Assembly (NCBI RefSeq): GCF_039655865.1
Contig: NZ_JBBYXL010000012.1
Location: forward strand, 124,001 to 188,000
Length of the DNA: 64,000 nucleotides
Source: Prosthecobacter sp. SYSU 5D2
Lineage (GTDB): Bacteria > Verrucomicrobiota > Verrucomicrobiia > Verrucomicrobiales > Verrucomicrobiaceae
Direction of reading: 5' to 3'
Shown piece by piece: positions 35,900 to 45,642 of the stretch. The first letter of the stretch is position 1. Every line of letters begins with the position of its first letter. The position numbers and the translations under genes were made by a program. The notes under the pieces were generated by a model. The model saw nothing but the letters and a program-made list of their open reading frames with translations, ran no database searches and was not told the origin of the DNA.

Positions 35900-37450
35900 T
35901 CACAGCAGGTCTTCCCAGGGCATGTGCGTGAGGAGCCAGTAGGAGAGGCGCTTCTGCAAAGGAGCCTCAGGATCGCGGTAATGTTTCACACCATCAGCGC
36001 CGGTCCAGCACAGGCGGCCGTTTTCCTCACAGGTCAGATGCCAGCAATTGACCTCGTCAAAATCCTCCAACAAATAGTCCTTTAGACGAGCCGCAAAGGC
36101 AGGGCTGTCAATGATCACGCCGGTCTCTGTATTGATGTATTTGGACCGTGGATCCATGTTGTAAGAGCCGATGAAGGACACCCGGTCATCCACCACCATG
36201 CCTTTGGTATGCATGCCCAGCGGGGTCATTTTGGATGAATGAATGTACTTTTCACGGACAGGGGCGCGGGCATTCAGCTCATAGAGAGAGGCCCCGGTGT
36301 CCAGTACATCTCTACGGCGGTTGGCGATGCCGGACATGGCGATGAGCCCGTCAATGGAGGCCAGTGAATTGGTCAGCAGGCTCACCTTCACTCCGCGTCG
36401 GCCGATCTGACCAAACAGCTCCAAGACTTCCTCCTGGGGGATGAGGTAGGCTGCATGCATCACCACCTCCTTTTGCGCCCCGGCCAGGGCGGACTCCTTC
36501 GTGCGCCAGGTGGGGGACGGCACCTTGCCCCGCCGCAGCATGCGTTCTGGCGGATCGGCAACGAATTCATAGTCCGCCCAGATCATGCGCCCGGACAGCT
36601 CCTGCAACAGTTTGAATGCATCCGCACTGGTCATGGACTTTGGATAGGGATAGCCTTTTTTGAGGGAGAGTATCCACTTCTTCCGGGAGGTTGTTTCACG
36701 GAGATCGTCCAGGTCGTCGCGTTCGTCGTCGGTGATTTTTGTCTTGTCCGCCTTTCGGGTCAGTGGAGAGTCCCAATAGAGCTGGAAGGACCTGGCCGCA
36801 TCCTGGACCACGGGGCCTTTCGCGATGAAGTCCAGGTCTCTCATGTTGTGCTTTGAATCCGCACCAAAATACCCGTCTGCAAGATTTCGCCCGCCACCAA
36901 TGAAGAGCGTGTTGTCGGCCACAAGAATCTTATTGTGCATGCGGCTTTGCATGCGGTCCACCTCACCAAGCACTGGGATGGGATTGCCAGCAAAAATGCC
37001 TTTTAAAGCCGTCATTGGATTGAAAAAGGCGACCTCTATATTCGGATGCGAAGCCAGCGCCCCAGATCGCACCTCCCACTGCGCCCCTTTGGTAATATCC
37101 AGCAGGATCCGCACCTTCACGCCCCGGTCTGCCGCCGCCAGCAGGCGCGCCGCAAACACGGTTCCTGTCACATCATCAGCCCAGATAAAATATTGAAAAT
37201 CCAGGGATGTTTGCGCCGTCTCCACGGCAGCCAGCCGAGCCAGAAACGCTTCCTTCCCATCCGCCAGAATTTCAAAACTGGAGGTGCCTCGGCGGTGCAC
37301 CGTGCGCTGATTTACCCTTTGAGCAACGGCCTTATCAGACACCAGTCCCACCGTGGGAACGGCGGCGGCTTCCATAGGCGCAAGTTGTGTGCATGAAGCT
37401 CCGGTAATGCAAAACATAGTGCCAAGCAAAAACCGGTGGATCATTTTCAT
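35900..37450 (-). CDS. Phospholipase D-like lipoprotein
   Basis: A 516-residue PLD-family protein with two HKD motifs: His172/Lys174/Asp179 (MHNKILVADN) and His414/Lys416 (MHTKGMVVDD). Both have the GG/GS-N residues that follow. The lipobox ITGASC (Cys20) puts it in the envelope as a lipoprotein. The layout matches the cardiolipin synthase C/YmdC branch more than secreted phospholipase D. It may act in cardiolipin or phospholipid turnover, but the substrate cannot be told from the sequence. It is convergent with the DUF1501 gene, 4 bp away. Confidence 0.92.
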   Translation of the reverse strand: MKMIHRFLLGTMFCITGASCTQLAPMEAAAVPTVGLVSDKAVAQRVNQRTVHRRGTSSFEILADGKEAFLARLAAVETAQTSLDFQYFIWADDVTGTVFAARLLAAADRGVKVRILLDITKGAQWEVRSGALASHPNIEVAFFNPMTALKGIFAGNPIPVLGEVDRMQSRMHNKILVADNTLFIGGGRNLADGYFGADSKHNMRDLDFIAKGPVVQDAARSFQLYWDSPLTRKADKTKITDDERDDLDDLRETTSRKKWILSLKKGYPYPKSMTSADAFKLLQELSGRMIWADYEFVADPPERMLRRGKVPSPTWRTKESALAGAQKEVVMHAAYLIPQEEVLELFGQIGRRGVKVSLLTNSLASIDGLIAMSGIANRRRDVLDTGASLYELNARAPVREKYIHSSKMTPLGMHTKGMVVDDRVSFIGSYNMDPRSKYINTETGVIIDSPAFAARLKDYLLEDFDEVNCWHLTCEENGRLCWTGADGVKHYRDPEAPLQKRLSYWLLTHMPWEDLL

Positions 37451-37631
37451 AGATGAGCTATTTCGAAATCGACATAAGTTTCAAAACTGGCTGTATGTGA
37501 TCATGCAAAAAAGCGAATGTCGTCCAGCCCCTGTCGGCGCGTGTCTGTCCCACTTTGAGCATTTTGCGGCTGATTCTGATACGATTGTCAGGCTTCGTTG
37601 AATTTGCCCGGAAACCCTGCGTATAAGCTCG

Positions 37632-38849
37632 ATGACGCGCTCCTCTCATTGGAAATGGTGGATCACCGGCCTGCTTTTGCTCGCCACGACGATCAATTAT
37701 ATGGATCGCGTCACGCTGGCGAATGCCTCCGTTCGCGTGACGGAGGAGTTCGGCCTCAGTGAAAGGCAATACGGCAATCTCGAGCTCGCCTTTGGCTGGG
37801 CCTTCGCCGCAGGCTCGCTGGTCTTTGGTTTCCTGGCGGACCGCATCCGCATCTACTGGCTGTATCCCCTGGTCCTGGCAGGCTGGTCCGTGATGGGCAT
37901 GGCCTCCGGCTGGACACAGGACTACAACGGGCTGCTCATCTGCCGCACGCTGCTGGGTTTCTTCGAGGCCGGGCACTGGCCCTGTGCGCTGAAGACCACC
38001 TTTGCCGTGCTGAATGAAAAGGAGCGCACGATGGGCAACAGCATCCTGCAAAGCGGGGCCTCCATTGGTGCCATCATCACGCCCCAGGTGATGAAGCTGC
38101 TGATGACGGACGACCTCGGCTCGTGGCGGTATGCCTTCATCGTCGTGGGCGCGTCCGGCCTGCTCTGGGTGGTGGCCTGGTTCATCATGCTGCGTCCGCG
38201 TGATCTGGAAGCGCCGGTGCGCAAGACCCTCACGCCGCCGGCGAAGCTCTGGAGCATCCTAATCAGCCCCAGCTTCTGGGCGCTGGCCCTGCTCATCACC
38301 GGCACGCAGACGGTCTGGCACATGTATCGCGTGTGGATGATGAAGTTTCTGCAAACCGGGCGCGGGTATGCCGAAAGCGAGGCGCTGAATTTTAACTCCG
38401 CGTACTACATCTCCACCGATGTGGGCTGCGTACTGGCAGGCGTGGCCTCGCTCTGGCTGGTGCGCCGGTTTGCCTTCACTGCGCATCAGTCCCGACGCTG
38501 GGTATATGCCGCCGCCTGCTGCCTGACCTCTCTCAGCGTGGCGCTGCCTTTTCTCGGCCAGGGCTGGATGCTGCTGGGCGTGCTGCTGCTCATCGGGGCC
38601 GGAGCACTGGCGCTTTTCCCCTGCTACTACAGCTTTGTGCAGGAGCTGTCCGAGCTGCACGTCGGCATGATCACCGGCCTGCTCAGCATGTGGGTGTGGG
38701 CGGTGACATCGCCCCTGCATACGGTCTTCGGCATGCTGGCAGATAACACGGGATCCTATGACATTGGCCTGGTCATCGCCGGCCTGGCACCGTGGATCGG
38801 CGTCATCGCCATGAAGCTGCTGTGGCGGCCGCAAGCGAGCCTGGCGTGA
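37632..38849 (+). CDS. MFS transporter (anion:cation symporter type)
   Basis: A 405-residue integral membrane protein with about 12 hydrophobic segments. The N-terminal MDRVTLANASVRVTEEFGLSERQYGNLELAFGWAFAAG segment resembles the ACS family (glucarate, galactonate and other sugar acid transporters), as does LLICRTLLGFFEAGHWPCALKT. Transport is likely proton-coupled uptake of a sugar acid or similar. The nearest metabolic genes do not define the substrate. It is convergent with the ABC ATPase (9 bp apart). Confidence 0.9.
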   Translation: MTRSSHWKWWITGLLLLATTINYMDRVTLANASVRVTEEFGLSERQYGNLELAFGWAFAAGSLVFGFLADRIRIYWLYPLVLAGWSVMGMASGWTQDYNGLLICRTLLGFFEAGHWPCALKTTFAVLNEKERTMGNSILQSGASIGAIITPQVMKLLMTDDLGSWRYAFIVVGASGLLWVVAWFIMLRPRDLEAPVRKTLTPPAKLWSILISPSFWALALLITGTQTVWHMYRVWMMKFLQTGRGYAESEALNFNSAYYISTDVGCVLAGVASLWLVRRFAFTAHQSRRWVYAAACCLTSLSVALPFLGQGWMLLGVLLLIGAGALALFPCYYSFVQELSELHVGMITGLLSMWVWAVTSPLHTVFGMLADNTGSYDIGLVIAGLAPWIGVIAMKLLWRPQASLA

Positions 38850-38858
38850 GGCGTCTGG

Positions 38859-39575
38859 CTACCACTTGAGGCTCGTCACCGGCACGCGCGTTTCATTGTG
38901 ATGCGAGTTCACAATCTGGCCGTCCTTCAGATGCAGCACGCGGTCCGCCATGCCGGCCATGTCGGCATTGTGGGTGATGATGACGGTCAGGGTGCCCAGC
39001 TCGCGGTTGATGCGCTCCACGGCCTCCAGCACGGCGATGCCCGTATTCACATCCAGCGCGCCTGTCGGTTCATCGCATAACAGCACCTCCGGTTTTTTGG
39101 CAATGGCCCGCGCAATGGCCACGCGCTGCTGCTCGCCGCCACTAAGCTGGCTGGGAAAGTGGTCCATGCGGTGCTCCAGGTTCACCAGTGCCAGCGCCTC
39201 TTCCGGCTTCATCGGATCGCGTGAGATGTCGGTGATCAGCGCCACATTTTCCCGCGCGGTGAGGCTGGGGATGAGGTTGTAAAACTGGAAAACGAAGCCC
39301 ACGCAGTTGCGCCGGAAAAGCGTCAGCGTGCGCTCATCCCCGCCGCCCAGGTCCCAACCCTTGTATTTGAGCTGGCCGCTGGTCGGCGTATCCAGCCCGC
39401 CGAGGATATTGAGGAGTGTGGACTTGCCGCTGCCGGAGGCTCCCAGCAGCACGACCAGCTCACTGGAGTGAAACTGGATGTCCACCCCGTCCAGCGCCAC
39501 CACGTCCAGCTCTCCGGTATGGTACACCTTTCGTAGGCCACGGGCCTCGAAGATGGTAGCGGAGGCAGGGTGCAT
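38859..39575 (-). CDS. ABC transporter ATPase (LolD/MacB type), no permease nearby
   Basis: A 238-residue ATP-binding protein starting at the ATG at 39575. It has a Walker [10 protein letters not shown], the Q-loop [12 protein letters not shown], the signature [15 protein letters not shown], a Walker [12 protein letters not shown] and the H-loop ITHNADMA. The [20 protein letters not shown] and [14 protein letters not shown] segments place it with LolD/MacB-like lipoprotein or efflux exporters. No permease gene is adjacent on either side, so the partner is elsewhere. A heptanucleotide repeat lies just upstream of the start codon. Confidence 0.9.
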   Translation of the reverse strand: MHPASATIFEARGLRKVYHTGELDVVALDGVDIQFHSSELVVLLGASGSGKSTLLNILGGLDTPTSGQLKYKGWDLGGGDERTLTLFRRNCVGFVFQFYNLIPSLTARENVALITDISRDPMKPEEALALVNLEHRMDHFPSQLSGGEQQRVAIARAIAKKPEVLLCDEPTGALDVNTGIAVLEAVERINRELGTLTVIITHNADMAGMADRVLHLKDGQIVNSHHNETRVPVTSLKW

Positions 39576-39583
39576 GGGGAGGC

Positions 39584-39680
39584 AGTTTACAGTATGCCGT
39601 GTTCGGTTTTCAGTTTTCCGTGTTCGGTCTTCAGCTCCGAAGTGGGGACTCTGGAGACTGAAAACTGCATACTGAACACC
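39584..39680. repeat. Heptad repeat tract forming an inverted repeat upstream of the ABC ATPase
   Basis: Units of seven bases resembling TGTTCAG/GTTTTCA variants occupy 39584-39633, then the reverse complement series (CTGAAAACTGCATACTGAACACC) ends it. The two halves can fold into a hairpin. It occupies most of the gap between the ABC ATPase start (39575) and the stop codon of the YlbF-like gene (39685), and shares its words with the tract at 29840. Confidence 0.75.
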
Positions 39681-39684
39681 GGTA

Positions 39685-40095
39685 TCAATGACACCCGCAG
39701 CCGGTGCCGCAACCGGCCTGGCCGAAGACTTCATCGTGGGTAGGGACGCGGCCTTTTTCGAGGGTCTTGGTGATGAAGCCGTTCACTTTGTTGGCCACAT
39801 CCTGCAGCAGATCCTGCGCGGCCATGAAGCTCTGGATGGTGTCATTGCCATCGGCCTGCTCCTGCAGGGACTGGAAGCGGCTGACTTCCTCAGGCTCCAT
39901 TTCTGCACCGCTGCGGTGGCGCTGCTCCAGGCTGCGGCCCAGGGTCATCACATCGCGATAAAGCTCCACCGCCTTTTCATCGGCCAGGAAAGTTTCCGCG
40001 TTGCTGCGTGCGGACTGCACTTCAGGATCGGCGGCGATGGCGGCACAGAGAGCTTCAATTTTGGAGGCGATGGCGGGGGCGATGGCTGCGTTCAT
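39685..40095 (-). CDS. YlbF/YmcA family protein with a C-terminal cysteine cluster
   Basis: A 136-residue helical protein of the Com_YlbF family, related to YlbF (RicF) and YmcA (RicA) of Bacillus, which form the Fe-S-containing RicAFT complex in RNA decay regulation. It ends in Cys129-x3-Cys133-x-Cys135-His136, a clear metal-ligand cluster. The other parts are three helices with charged faces. The gene is downstream of the haem-dehydrogenase gene on the same strand (102 bp) and upstream of the ABC ATPase. Confidence 0.85.
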   Translation of the reverse strand: MNAAIAPAIASKIEALCAAIAADPEVQSARSNAETFLADEKAVELYRDVMTLGRSLEQRHRSGAEMEPEEVSRFQSLQEQADGNDTIQSFMAAQDLLQDVANKVNGFITKTLEKGRVPTHDEVFGQAGCGTGCGCH

Positions 40096-40197
40096 GGAGG
40101 GGCAGGCTAGCGTTTAAAAAGGAAATTGTCGAATGCCGGATTGGGTGTTTGTCAGAAAAGGAACGCCCCGGCGGCGCTAACTGGATGGCTGCAGGCC

Positions 40198-43098
40198 TCA
40201 TTTCTTTTCGCCGCCCGCCTCGATGAATGCCAGCAGATCCAGGATCTGCTCAAGCTTCAGGCTGTTCAGCAGCCCGGCAGGCATCGGGGAGGCTTCGGTG
40301 ATTTGCCGCTCACGGATCATGCTTTTCCCCACCTCCACCATCTCCGGGCTCAGCGGGTTCGGTTTCAAAATGACCCGCTCGTCATCCTCGCTTTCCAGGC
40401 TGCCGGTGACCTGGCTTCCATCCTGGCGGGTGACGGTGATATAGCGGAATTTTTCATCCACCACCTTGGATGGATTGAGGATGTGATCCAGCAGGTCGCG
40501 ACGGCTGAACCGTGCCGATACATTCACCAGCTCCGGTCCAAACAAGCCCGCAGGCAGGCTGCGGTCCGGGCTCATCTGATGGCAGAAAACACACTGAGCC
40601 GTGATCGCCGCCGCCCTGCCGTTTTCAAACGAACGGCCTTTACCAACCTGATCGAGCTTGCCCTCCAGGTCCTCCATCTTCCACACCTTATAGGTATGAC
40701 CCGGCATGGCATGTGGGGCCAGGGCCACCGGCTTCGGCGGGTGGATGTGTGCGGCCAGGGCTGCCACATCCTCCGCGCTCATGGTCGCCGCCATCTCGCT
40801 GCGGGTGTCCTGGAGAGTTTTGAAAAATGTGCTGGCTCCGTTCATCTTCTCTGCACGGTTCAGCGCCTCAAACATCACGCGCCGGGATTCCAACGTCCAT
40901 CCCTCTGTCAAGTAGCGCAGGTGCAGCGGGTAAAAGAGCAGGTCCTCGCTCGTCGTCACTTCCTGCAAGAGCGGCAGGGTCTTGGCGATCACCTGCGGCG
41001 ACTTCAGCGCGATTAGCAAGCGGCAGAGTTCGCGGTTCAAAGGCACCCGGGTCATTGGTTGCGGATACAAGGCTTCTAGCATCGCCAGCAGCGCGCTTCG
41101 TTGCTCTTCCGAGGGCGGCCCATGCCGCGCCATGTTGACCGCCATCACTCGCAGAAAAGCAAGTTGCTGCTCAGCATCCAGGCGCTGCCAGTCCATGGAC
41201 AAAAGGCGGGAATAAATCTGCGGCTGCACCGTCCCCTCCCCTGCCCTGGTCAAGGCCAGACAGCCCAGGAGGGAACGCCAGCCGGTGGGTTCGCCGAGGA
41301 TCTGTTTTTGCCAAAGCCGCACAGGCAGCCGCTCCAGCGCCACGCGTGCGGCCCAGCGGATGTGCCGGTCAGCGTGGTCCAGATTTGACAGCGCCAGCCG
41401 CAGGGCCTGCTTTTCATCCGCCAACTCTCCCGTGTGCAAAGTTTCCAGTTCATGCCGCAGGTTGCGCAGCTCTTTGCCAGCATCCATTTTTCCCTTTCCG
41501 CCAGCCACGTCAGCCTTGCCTTTCCACGTCACACGGTAGAGGCCGCTCTGCGTGCCGCGCCCGCCGGTGGTGAACCACATCGCACCGTCTGGGCCGATAC
41601 AGCCGTCCGTTACATTCAGCGGACGCCCGGTGACGAAGGATTCAAAAGTCCCCGCATAGCTCGCGCCCTGCGCTTTCATGTCCACGGCGATGATCCGTCC
41701 ATAGGACCAGTCGCAGATGAACAGTGTTTCCTGATATCTGGCCGGGAAGCTGGCTCCATAACCAAAGAACACGGCGGTGGGCGATGCCAGGCCGATGTCC
41801 ACCACGCTGGGCAGCGTGTCCACATACCCGGCAGGCAGCCGCCCGGTGCCGCGCCGCCAGCCAAAGTCCGCGCCGCTAACCACATGCAGCACACGGTTAG
41901 GCATGTACCAGGGCGCACCCACATCGCGCTCCATGTCGGCATCAAAGGTGAAAAGCTCACCCTCCTTGTTGAAGGCAATGTCCAGCGGATTGCGCAGACC
42001 GCCGGCCATGATGCGGATGTCGCTGCCATCCGGAGCCACCCGCATGATATAGCCAGCAGGCATCTCCACCGTGCCGTCAAACATGGTGCCATCCCAGGGG
42101 TTCGGCAGGACCTGGTCCCAGGCATAATGATGCAGCGGTGACTTTTCCGCGATGGGACTGGGCAGCAGCACATTGTTCCCGCAGGCCAGCCACAGATGGC
42201 CGTCCGGGCCTAACTTCAAGTGATTCCTCCCATGCCCGACTCCGCCTTCGGTATGGACCAGCTCCTTTACCTCATCCAGGCTGCCATCCCCGTCCCTATC
42301 CGCCAGGCGATAGAGCCCCTTGCTGTCATTGGCATGCGCATACAAGGCACCGTGGGCATACAGCAGACCCCGGCATTCTTCCAGGTTCTCATTGATGACC
42401 TCCATGCGATCCGTCGCCATGTCCCACCGCAGCAGGCCCTTTTTCTCCCTGGCCAGCGTGATGCGTCCCTGCGGATCAAAAGCCATGGCCACCCACGAAT
42501 CCTCATCCGCCCCGGCGGAGCGCATCAGCTCCACTTGAAATCCCTCCGGCACGGTAAACCCTCCCGCATCCGTGGCCTGGCTCTGCCGGTCCCGTTTGGC
42601 AAGCTGCCAGCTATTGTAGGCATCGAAGGTCTTTTTGAAATCAAAGGGATTCTTCGCCGGATCTGCATCCACCGCGCCCAAGGAGACCGGCTTCCCCGCC
42701 GTACCGGTCCAGGCACCATCCGTCACCACCCACTGCTTGCGCGCCAGATCCCCGTTCAGCTCCAGCAGCGCCGCCACCCGCAGCCGCACGCTTTTGAAGC
42801 AAAGTTCGTTCGTCCCCTCACGGATGAAAGCGGTCACATCCAGGCTTTTGGCAGGCTCTCCCTCCTCCGTCCTCACTGTGCCCACCACGCGATCATTCAG
42901 CAGCACCTCCGTCTCCGTTCCTGCCGCCACCAGCAGGATGGCCTTCAAAAGCCTGCCTTCTTGCACAAAGGAACGCTCAATGCCGCCCCCGGCCTCCGCC
43001 CCGATCCAGACCGGCACCGGAGGCTGGTTGGCCAGCTGCGCATGCAGACTGCCCAGGGCGGTAACGGATAAAACGGCAAGGAGTCTCCAGAACATCAT
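40198..43098 (-). CDS. PVC-type membrane-bound dehydrogenase with haem CxxCH
   Basis: A 966-residue exported protein from the ATG at 43098 (open to 43173 upstream). A signal peptide is followed by a short beta domain (VPVWIGAEAGGG). Next comes a beta-propeller of the Gluco/PQQ-dehydrogenase-like type (about 185-525, with DSWVAMAFDPQGRITLAREKKG and GHLWLACGN). A helical HEAT-like region and a C-terminal cytochrome module with CVFCHQ end the protein. This matches the haem-binding dehydrogenase domain family frequent in Planctomycetes and Verrucomicrobia. The substrate is unknown; sugars or alcohols are usual in relatives. Confidence 0.92.
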   Translation of the reverse strand: MMFWRLLAVLSVTALGSLHAQLANQPPVPVWIGAEAGGGIERSFVQEGRLLKAILLVAAGTETEVLLNDRVVGTVRTEEGEPAKSLDVTAFIREGTNELCFKSVRLRVAALLELNGDLARKQWVVTDGAWTGTAGKPVSLGAVDADPAKNPFDFKKTFDAYNSWQLAKRDRQSQATDAGGFTVPEGFQVELMRSAGADEDSWVAMAFDPQGRITLAREKKGLLRWDMATDRMEVINENLEECRGLLYAHGALYAHANDSKGLYRLADRDGDGSLDEVKELVHTEGGVGHGRNHLKLGPDGHLWLACGNNVLLPSPIAEKSPLHHYAWDQVLPNPWDGTMFDGTVEMPAGYIMRVAPDGSDIRIMAGGLRNPLDIAFNKEGELFTFDADMERDVGAPWYMPNRVLHVVSGADFGWRRGTGRLPAGYVDTLPSVVDIGLASPTAVFFGYGASFPARYQETLFICDWSYGRIIAVDMKAQGASYAGTFESFVTGRPLNVTDGCIGPDGAMWFTTGGRGTQSGLYRVTWKGKADVAGGKGKMDAGKELRNLRHELETLHTGELADEKQALRLALSNLDHADRHIRWAARVALERLPVRLWQKQILGEPTGWRSLLGCLALTRAGEGTVQPQIYSRLLSMDWQRLDAEQQLAFLRVMAVNMARHGPPSEEQRSALLAMLEALYPQPMTRVPLNRELCRLLIALKSPQVIAKTLPLLQEVTTSEDLLFYPLHLRYLTEGWTLESRRVMFEALNRAEKMNGASTFFKTLQDTRSEMAATMSAEDVAALAAHIHPPKPVALAPHAMPGHTYKVWKMEDLEGKLDQVGKGRSFENGRAAAITAQCVFCHQMSPDRSLPAGLFGPELVNVSARFSRRDLLDHILNPSKVVDEKFRYITVTRQDGSQVTGSLESEDDERVILKPNPLSPEMVEVGKSMIRERQITEASPMPAGLLNSLKLEQILDLLAFIEAGGEKK

Positions 43099-43278
43099 GC
43101 CATACCTACGCTCACTTTCAGGCATTTCGCTCAGCCTGCCAACACTGGTAAAAACGTTTTCTCTCACTGCCATCCCATCGTTGCCAGTGATTTTACATCA
43201 CTTCCACGACAGTGCCTTGTTCGCACCACTATTGCGGAAATAAACCTCAATGAGGAAGTGATCCCAAGCTGGAAGAAC

Positions 43279-44856
43279 TCAATCCTTTGGACGCAGGTCA
43301 TAGCAGACCAGCTTCTCCCGCTGACGGACGATGAGGCGGCCGTTGCTGAGGGCCGGGGACGTGCACCCCATGCCTTCGACCTTGGCGCGGGCGAGCTGCT
43401 GGTAAGCCCCGGGCTGGGCCTTCACCATACGCAGGTGGCTGCCGTTGTTTTCATACACGATGAGCTTGCCATCGGCGATGATGGGGGAGGTGATGGTGCT
43501 GTTGACCTCGTTTTCCAGCCAGGTCACCTTGCCGGTGGCCAGTTCCACGCACTGGTGCTTGCCACCGCAGGTCAGATAGACATGGTCGTCATGGATGATG
43601 GGGCTGCCGCTGTAGCGCACGGTTTCCCAAAAATGGGACCAGGCGGCTTTGGGGGCGGCATCTTTGACATGCTGGTAAGCACGCAGGCCGACATCCTTGG
43701 CACCGCTGTAAATGACCAGCCAGTCCCCCTGGGTGACGGGGGTGGACTGGCCGCCGCCTTCGACATTCCAGAGCACTTTTCCATCCTTGGGAGACAGGCC
43801 GTAGAGGGTTTTGGAGCCAACAACGAGAAGCACGGGATCGCCTGATTCAGGCGTCCAGAGGACCGGGCTGCCAGTGTTGCCGCTGGCGTCTTTCTGCTCC
43901 CAGAGGATCTTGCCATCCGCTGTGGAAAAGGCCTGGGCACGGCCGGCGGCCATGTAAACGGTGTCTCCGACCACCAGAGGTGAGGCGGCAGGGCCGCCGG
44001 AGGGAAGCGGTGCTTTCCAGAGCATCTTGCCATCCTTTTGGTTCAGGCAATAAAGGTGGGTGCTGCCGGCGGCATAGACTTTTTCATCCACCACGGCGGC
44101 GGTGCTGCTGGAGCTGCGGCCGGTAGGCTTGCCTTCGGCCTCAAACTTCCAAACTTCCTTGCCAGTGTTCACATCCAGGCAGACGACGACATCCTTGGCC
44201 ACCTTGATGGTATTGGGCACGGCGACCATGAGCTTGTCCTTCACCGGCTGGGAGAAATTTTCATCCTCCATCCACTGCTTGAAGGCGTCCAGATTGGCGA
44301 AGGGCTTGTTCTGGCGTTTGGAGACGCGGGCGAGTTCCTCCAAAGGGAGGGCGGACTTGCCGGCTTTGAAGCGGGATTCGGCCCATTTGCCGAGGCTGAG
44401 ATCTTCTTTTTTGCTGAGGTTTTCTTTGCGCCATGCGGCCAGCCATTCATCCAGCTTGGCCCCGCGCATGGCGGGCATGGAGAGGCGGTCGGCCTCCATC
44501 TTTTTGGCCAGTTCCGGGGAGGTGCCGCGATAGTTCATCTGCTGCATGACCTCGGAATCAATTTCCCGCTGCTCGGAGGGCACCTTGTCATGCCAGACGA
44601 CGGAGATAAAAGCCTGCTCACCGGCCACAACGGGGCTGCCGTGGCCCCCCAGGTGGTCGCTGGGGATGAAGTCGCTTTCCCAGACTTTCGTCAGCCCTTC
44701 TTCAGGGAAGCTTTCGGCGATGGGGGTGGTATCGGTGGAGACGCCGTCACGGGCGGGTCCGCGCCATTGGGGCCAGTCGGCCAGGGCGGTGGAGAGGGAG
44801 AGCAGGGTCAGGGTGGAAACGAGGCGCATAAGGTTAAGCGGAAAACGAATGTGCAT
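43279..44856 (-). CDS. PQQ-binding-like beta-propeller protein, exported
   Basis: A 525-residue exported protein. I chose the ATG at 44856, which has an AAAGG ribosome-binding site; a nearer ATG at 44829 would shorten the signal peptide (MRLVSTLTLLSLSTALADWP). DWPQWRGPARDGVS is the normal start of PQQ/WD-like exported propellers in this phylum. Repeated VVAGEQAF/VVDEKVYAAG-type strand patterns and LYCLNQKDGKMLWKA, ILWEQKD-like and GKVLWNVEG-like W-motif blades follow. It may not bind PQQ itself. It is divergent from the hypothetical protein at 44890, with a 33-bp gap. Confidence 0.88.
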   Translation of the reverse strand: MHIRFPLNLMRLVSTLTLLSLSTALADWPQWRGPARDGVSTDTTPIAESFPEEGLTKVWESDFIPSDHLGGHGSPVVAGEQAFISVVWHDKVPSEQREIDSEVMQQMNYRGTSPELAKKMEADRLSMPAMRGAKLDEWLAAWRKENLSKKEDLSLGKWAESRFKAGKSALPLEELARVSKRQNKPFANLDAFKQWMEDENFSQPVKDKLMVAVPNTIKVAKDVVVCLDVNTGKEVWKFEAEGKPTGRSSSSTAAVVDEKVYAAGSTHLYCLNQKDGKMLWKAPLPSGGPAASPLVVGDTVYMAAGRAQAFSTADGKILWEQKDASGNTGSPVLWTPESGDPVLLVVGSKTLYGLSPKDGKVLWNVEGGGQSTPVTQGDWLVIYSGAKDVGLRAYQHVKDAAPKAAWSHFWETVRYSGSPIIHDDHVYLTCGGKHQCVELATGKVTWLENEVNSTITSPIIADGKLIVYENNGSHLRMVKAQPGAYQQLARAKVEGMGCTSPALSNGRLIVRQREKLVCYDLRPKD

Positions 44857-44889
44857 GCAGACGCCTTTCAATCCCCTGCTGAATGAGGC

Positions 44890-45591
44890 ATGATGCAGGA
44901 TATGAAGGTTCTCGTCGTCTTGCTCATCTTCAGCCTGCCCTGCTGGCTGGCGGCGCATCCGGCCGATGTCACGCCTTTGCGGGTGAAGGTGGAGCGGCAG
45001 GAATTGGAGTTTCGGTTTACTATCAGCCTTTATACCCTGGCCAAGATGCTGCAACAGGACTTCCAGACGGGGCAAAGACCGGGTGCGGCGGAACTGGAAG
45101 CGCTGCGCCCGGCGCTGGAAGGGTTTCTCCGCAAGCATGTTCTGCTGCGCATTAACAACCAACCCGTGAGGCTGGGTGAGAGCACGAAGATAGAGCCGCT
45201 TTGGCCTCTGGGAACAGGGCTCCAAACAAATGATACATACCTGTCTGTAGATATCACTTTTGTGCTCGCTTGGCCGGAAGTCATTGGGAATGTTTGGCTG
45301 GAATTCACCGGTTTTCCGGAGTTGGGCGAGCTGGCGACGCTGCAGACGACTTATGAGCAGGGTGAGCTGCGGATGCAGGTGCCCTTCAGCCCTTTTGAGC
45401 CGGATTATCTTTATGATACGGGTTTTGCTGTGGAGGGCGTTTTTGCCGGTTTGCCCAAGGATGTGCCATCTCAGAATAGACCCACCTGGGAATCGAGGGC
45501 GATTCCGTGGGTGAACTTATTTCTGGCGTTTATCATCCTGAGCCCTTTGCTCCACATCTTTCGAAAGCCAAGGAAAGGCGGGGAGAGCTGA
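44890..45591 (+). CDS. Hypothetical exported protein with a C-terminal membrane helix
   Basis: A 233-residue protein with a signal peptide (MMQDMKVLVVLLIFSLPCWLAA) and a second hydrophobic segment near the C-terminus (about residues 204-220), followed by a short basic tail, so it is probably anchored in the membrane facing out. The body is beta-rich with no known motif. It is divergent from the PQQ propeller and ends 51 bp before the FAD oxidoreductase gene, with which it may be co-transcribed. Confidence 0.75.
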   Translation: MMQDMKVLVVLLIFSLPCWLAAHPADVTPLRVKVERQELEFRFTISLYTLAKMLQQDFQTGQRPGAAELEALRPALEGFLRKHVLLRINNQPVRLGESTKIEPLWPLGTGLQTNDTYLSVDITFVLAWPEVIGNVWLEFTGFPELGELATLQTTYEQGELRMQVPFSPFEPDYLYDTGFAVEGVFAGLPKDVPSQNRPTWESRAIPWVNLFLAFIILSPLLHIFRKPRKGGES

Positions 45592-45642
45592 GCACCGTTA
45601 GGTTGACAAAGCGCCTACGTCTGGCCGAATACACCCCCCCAC

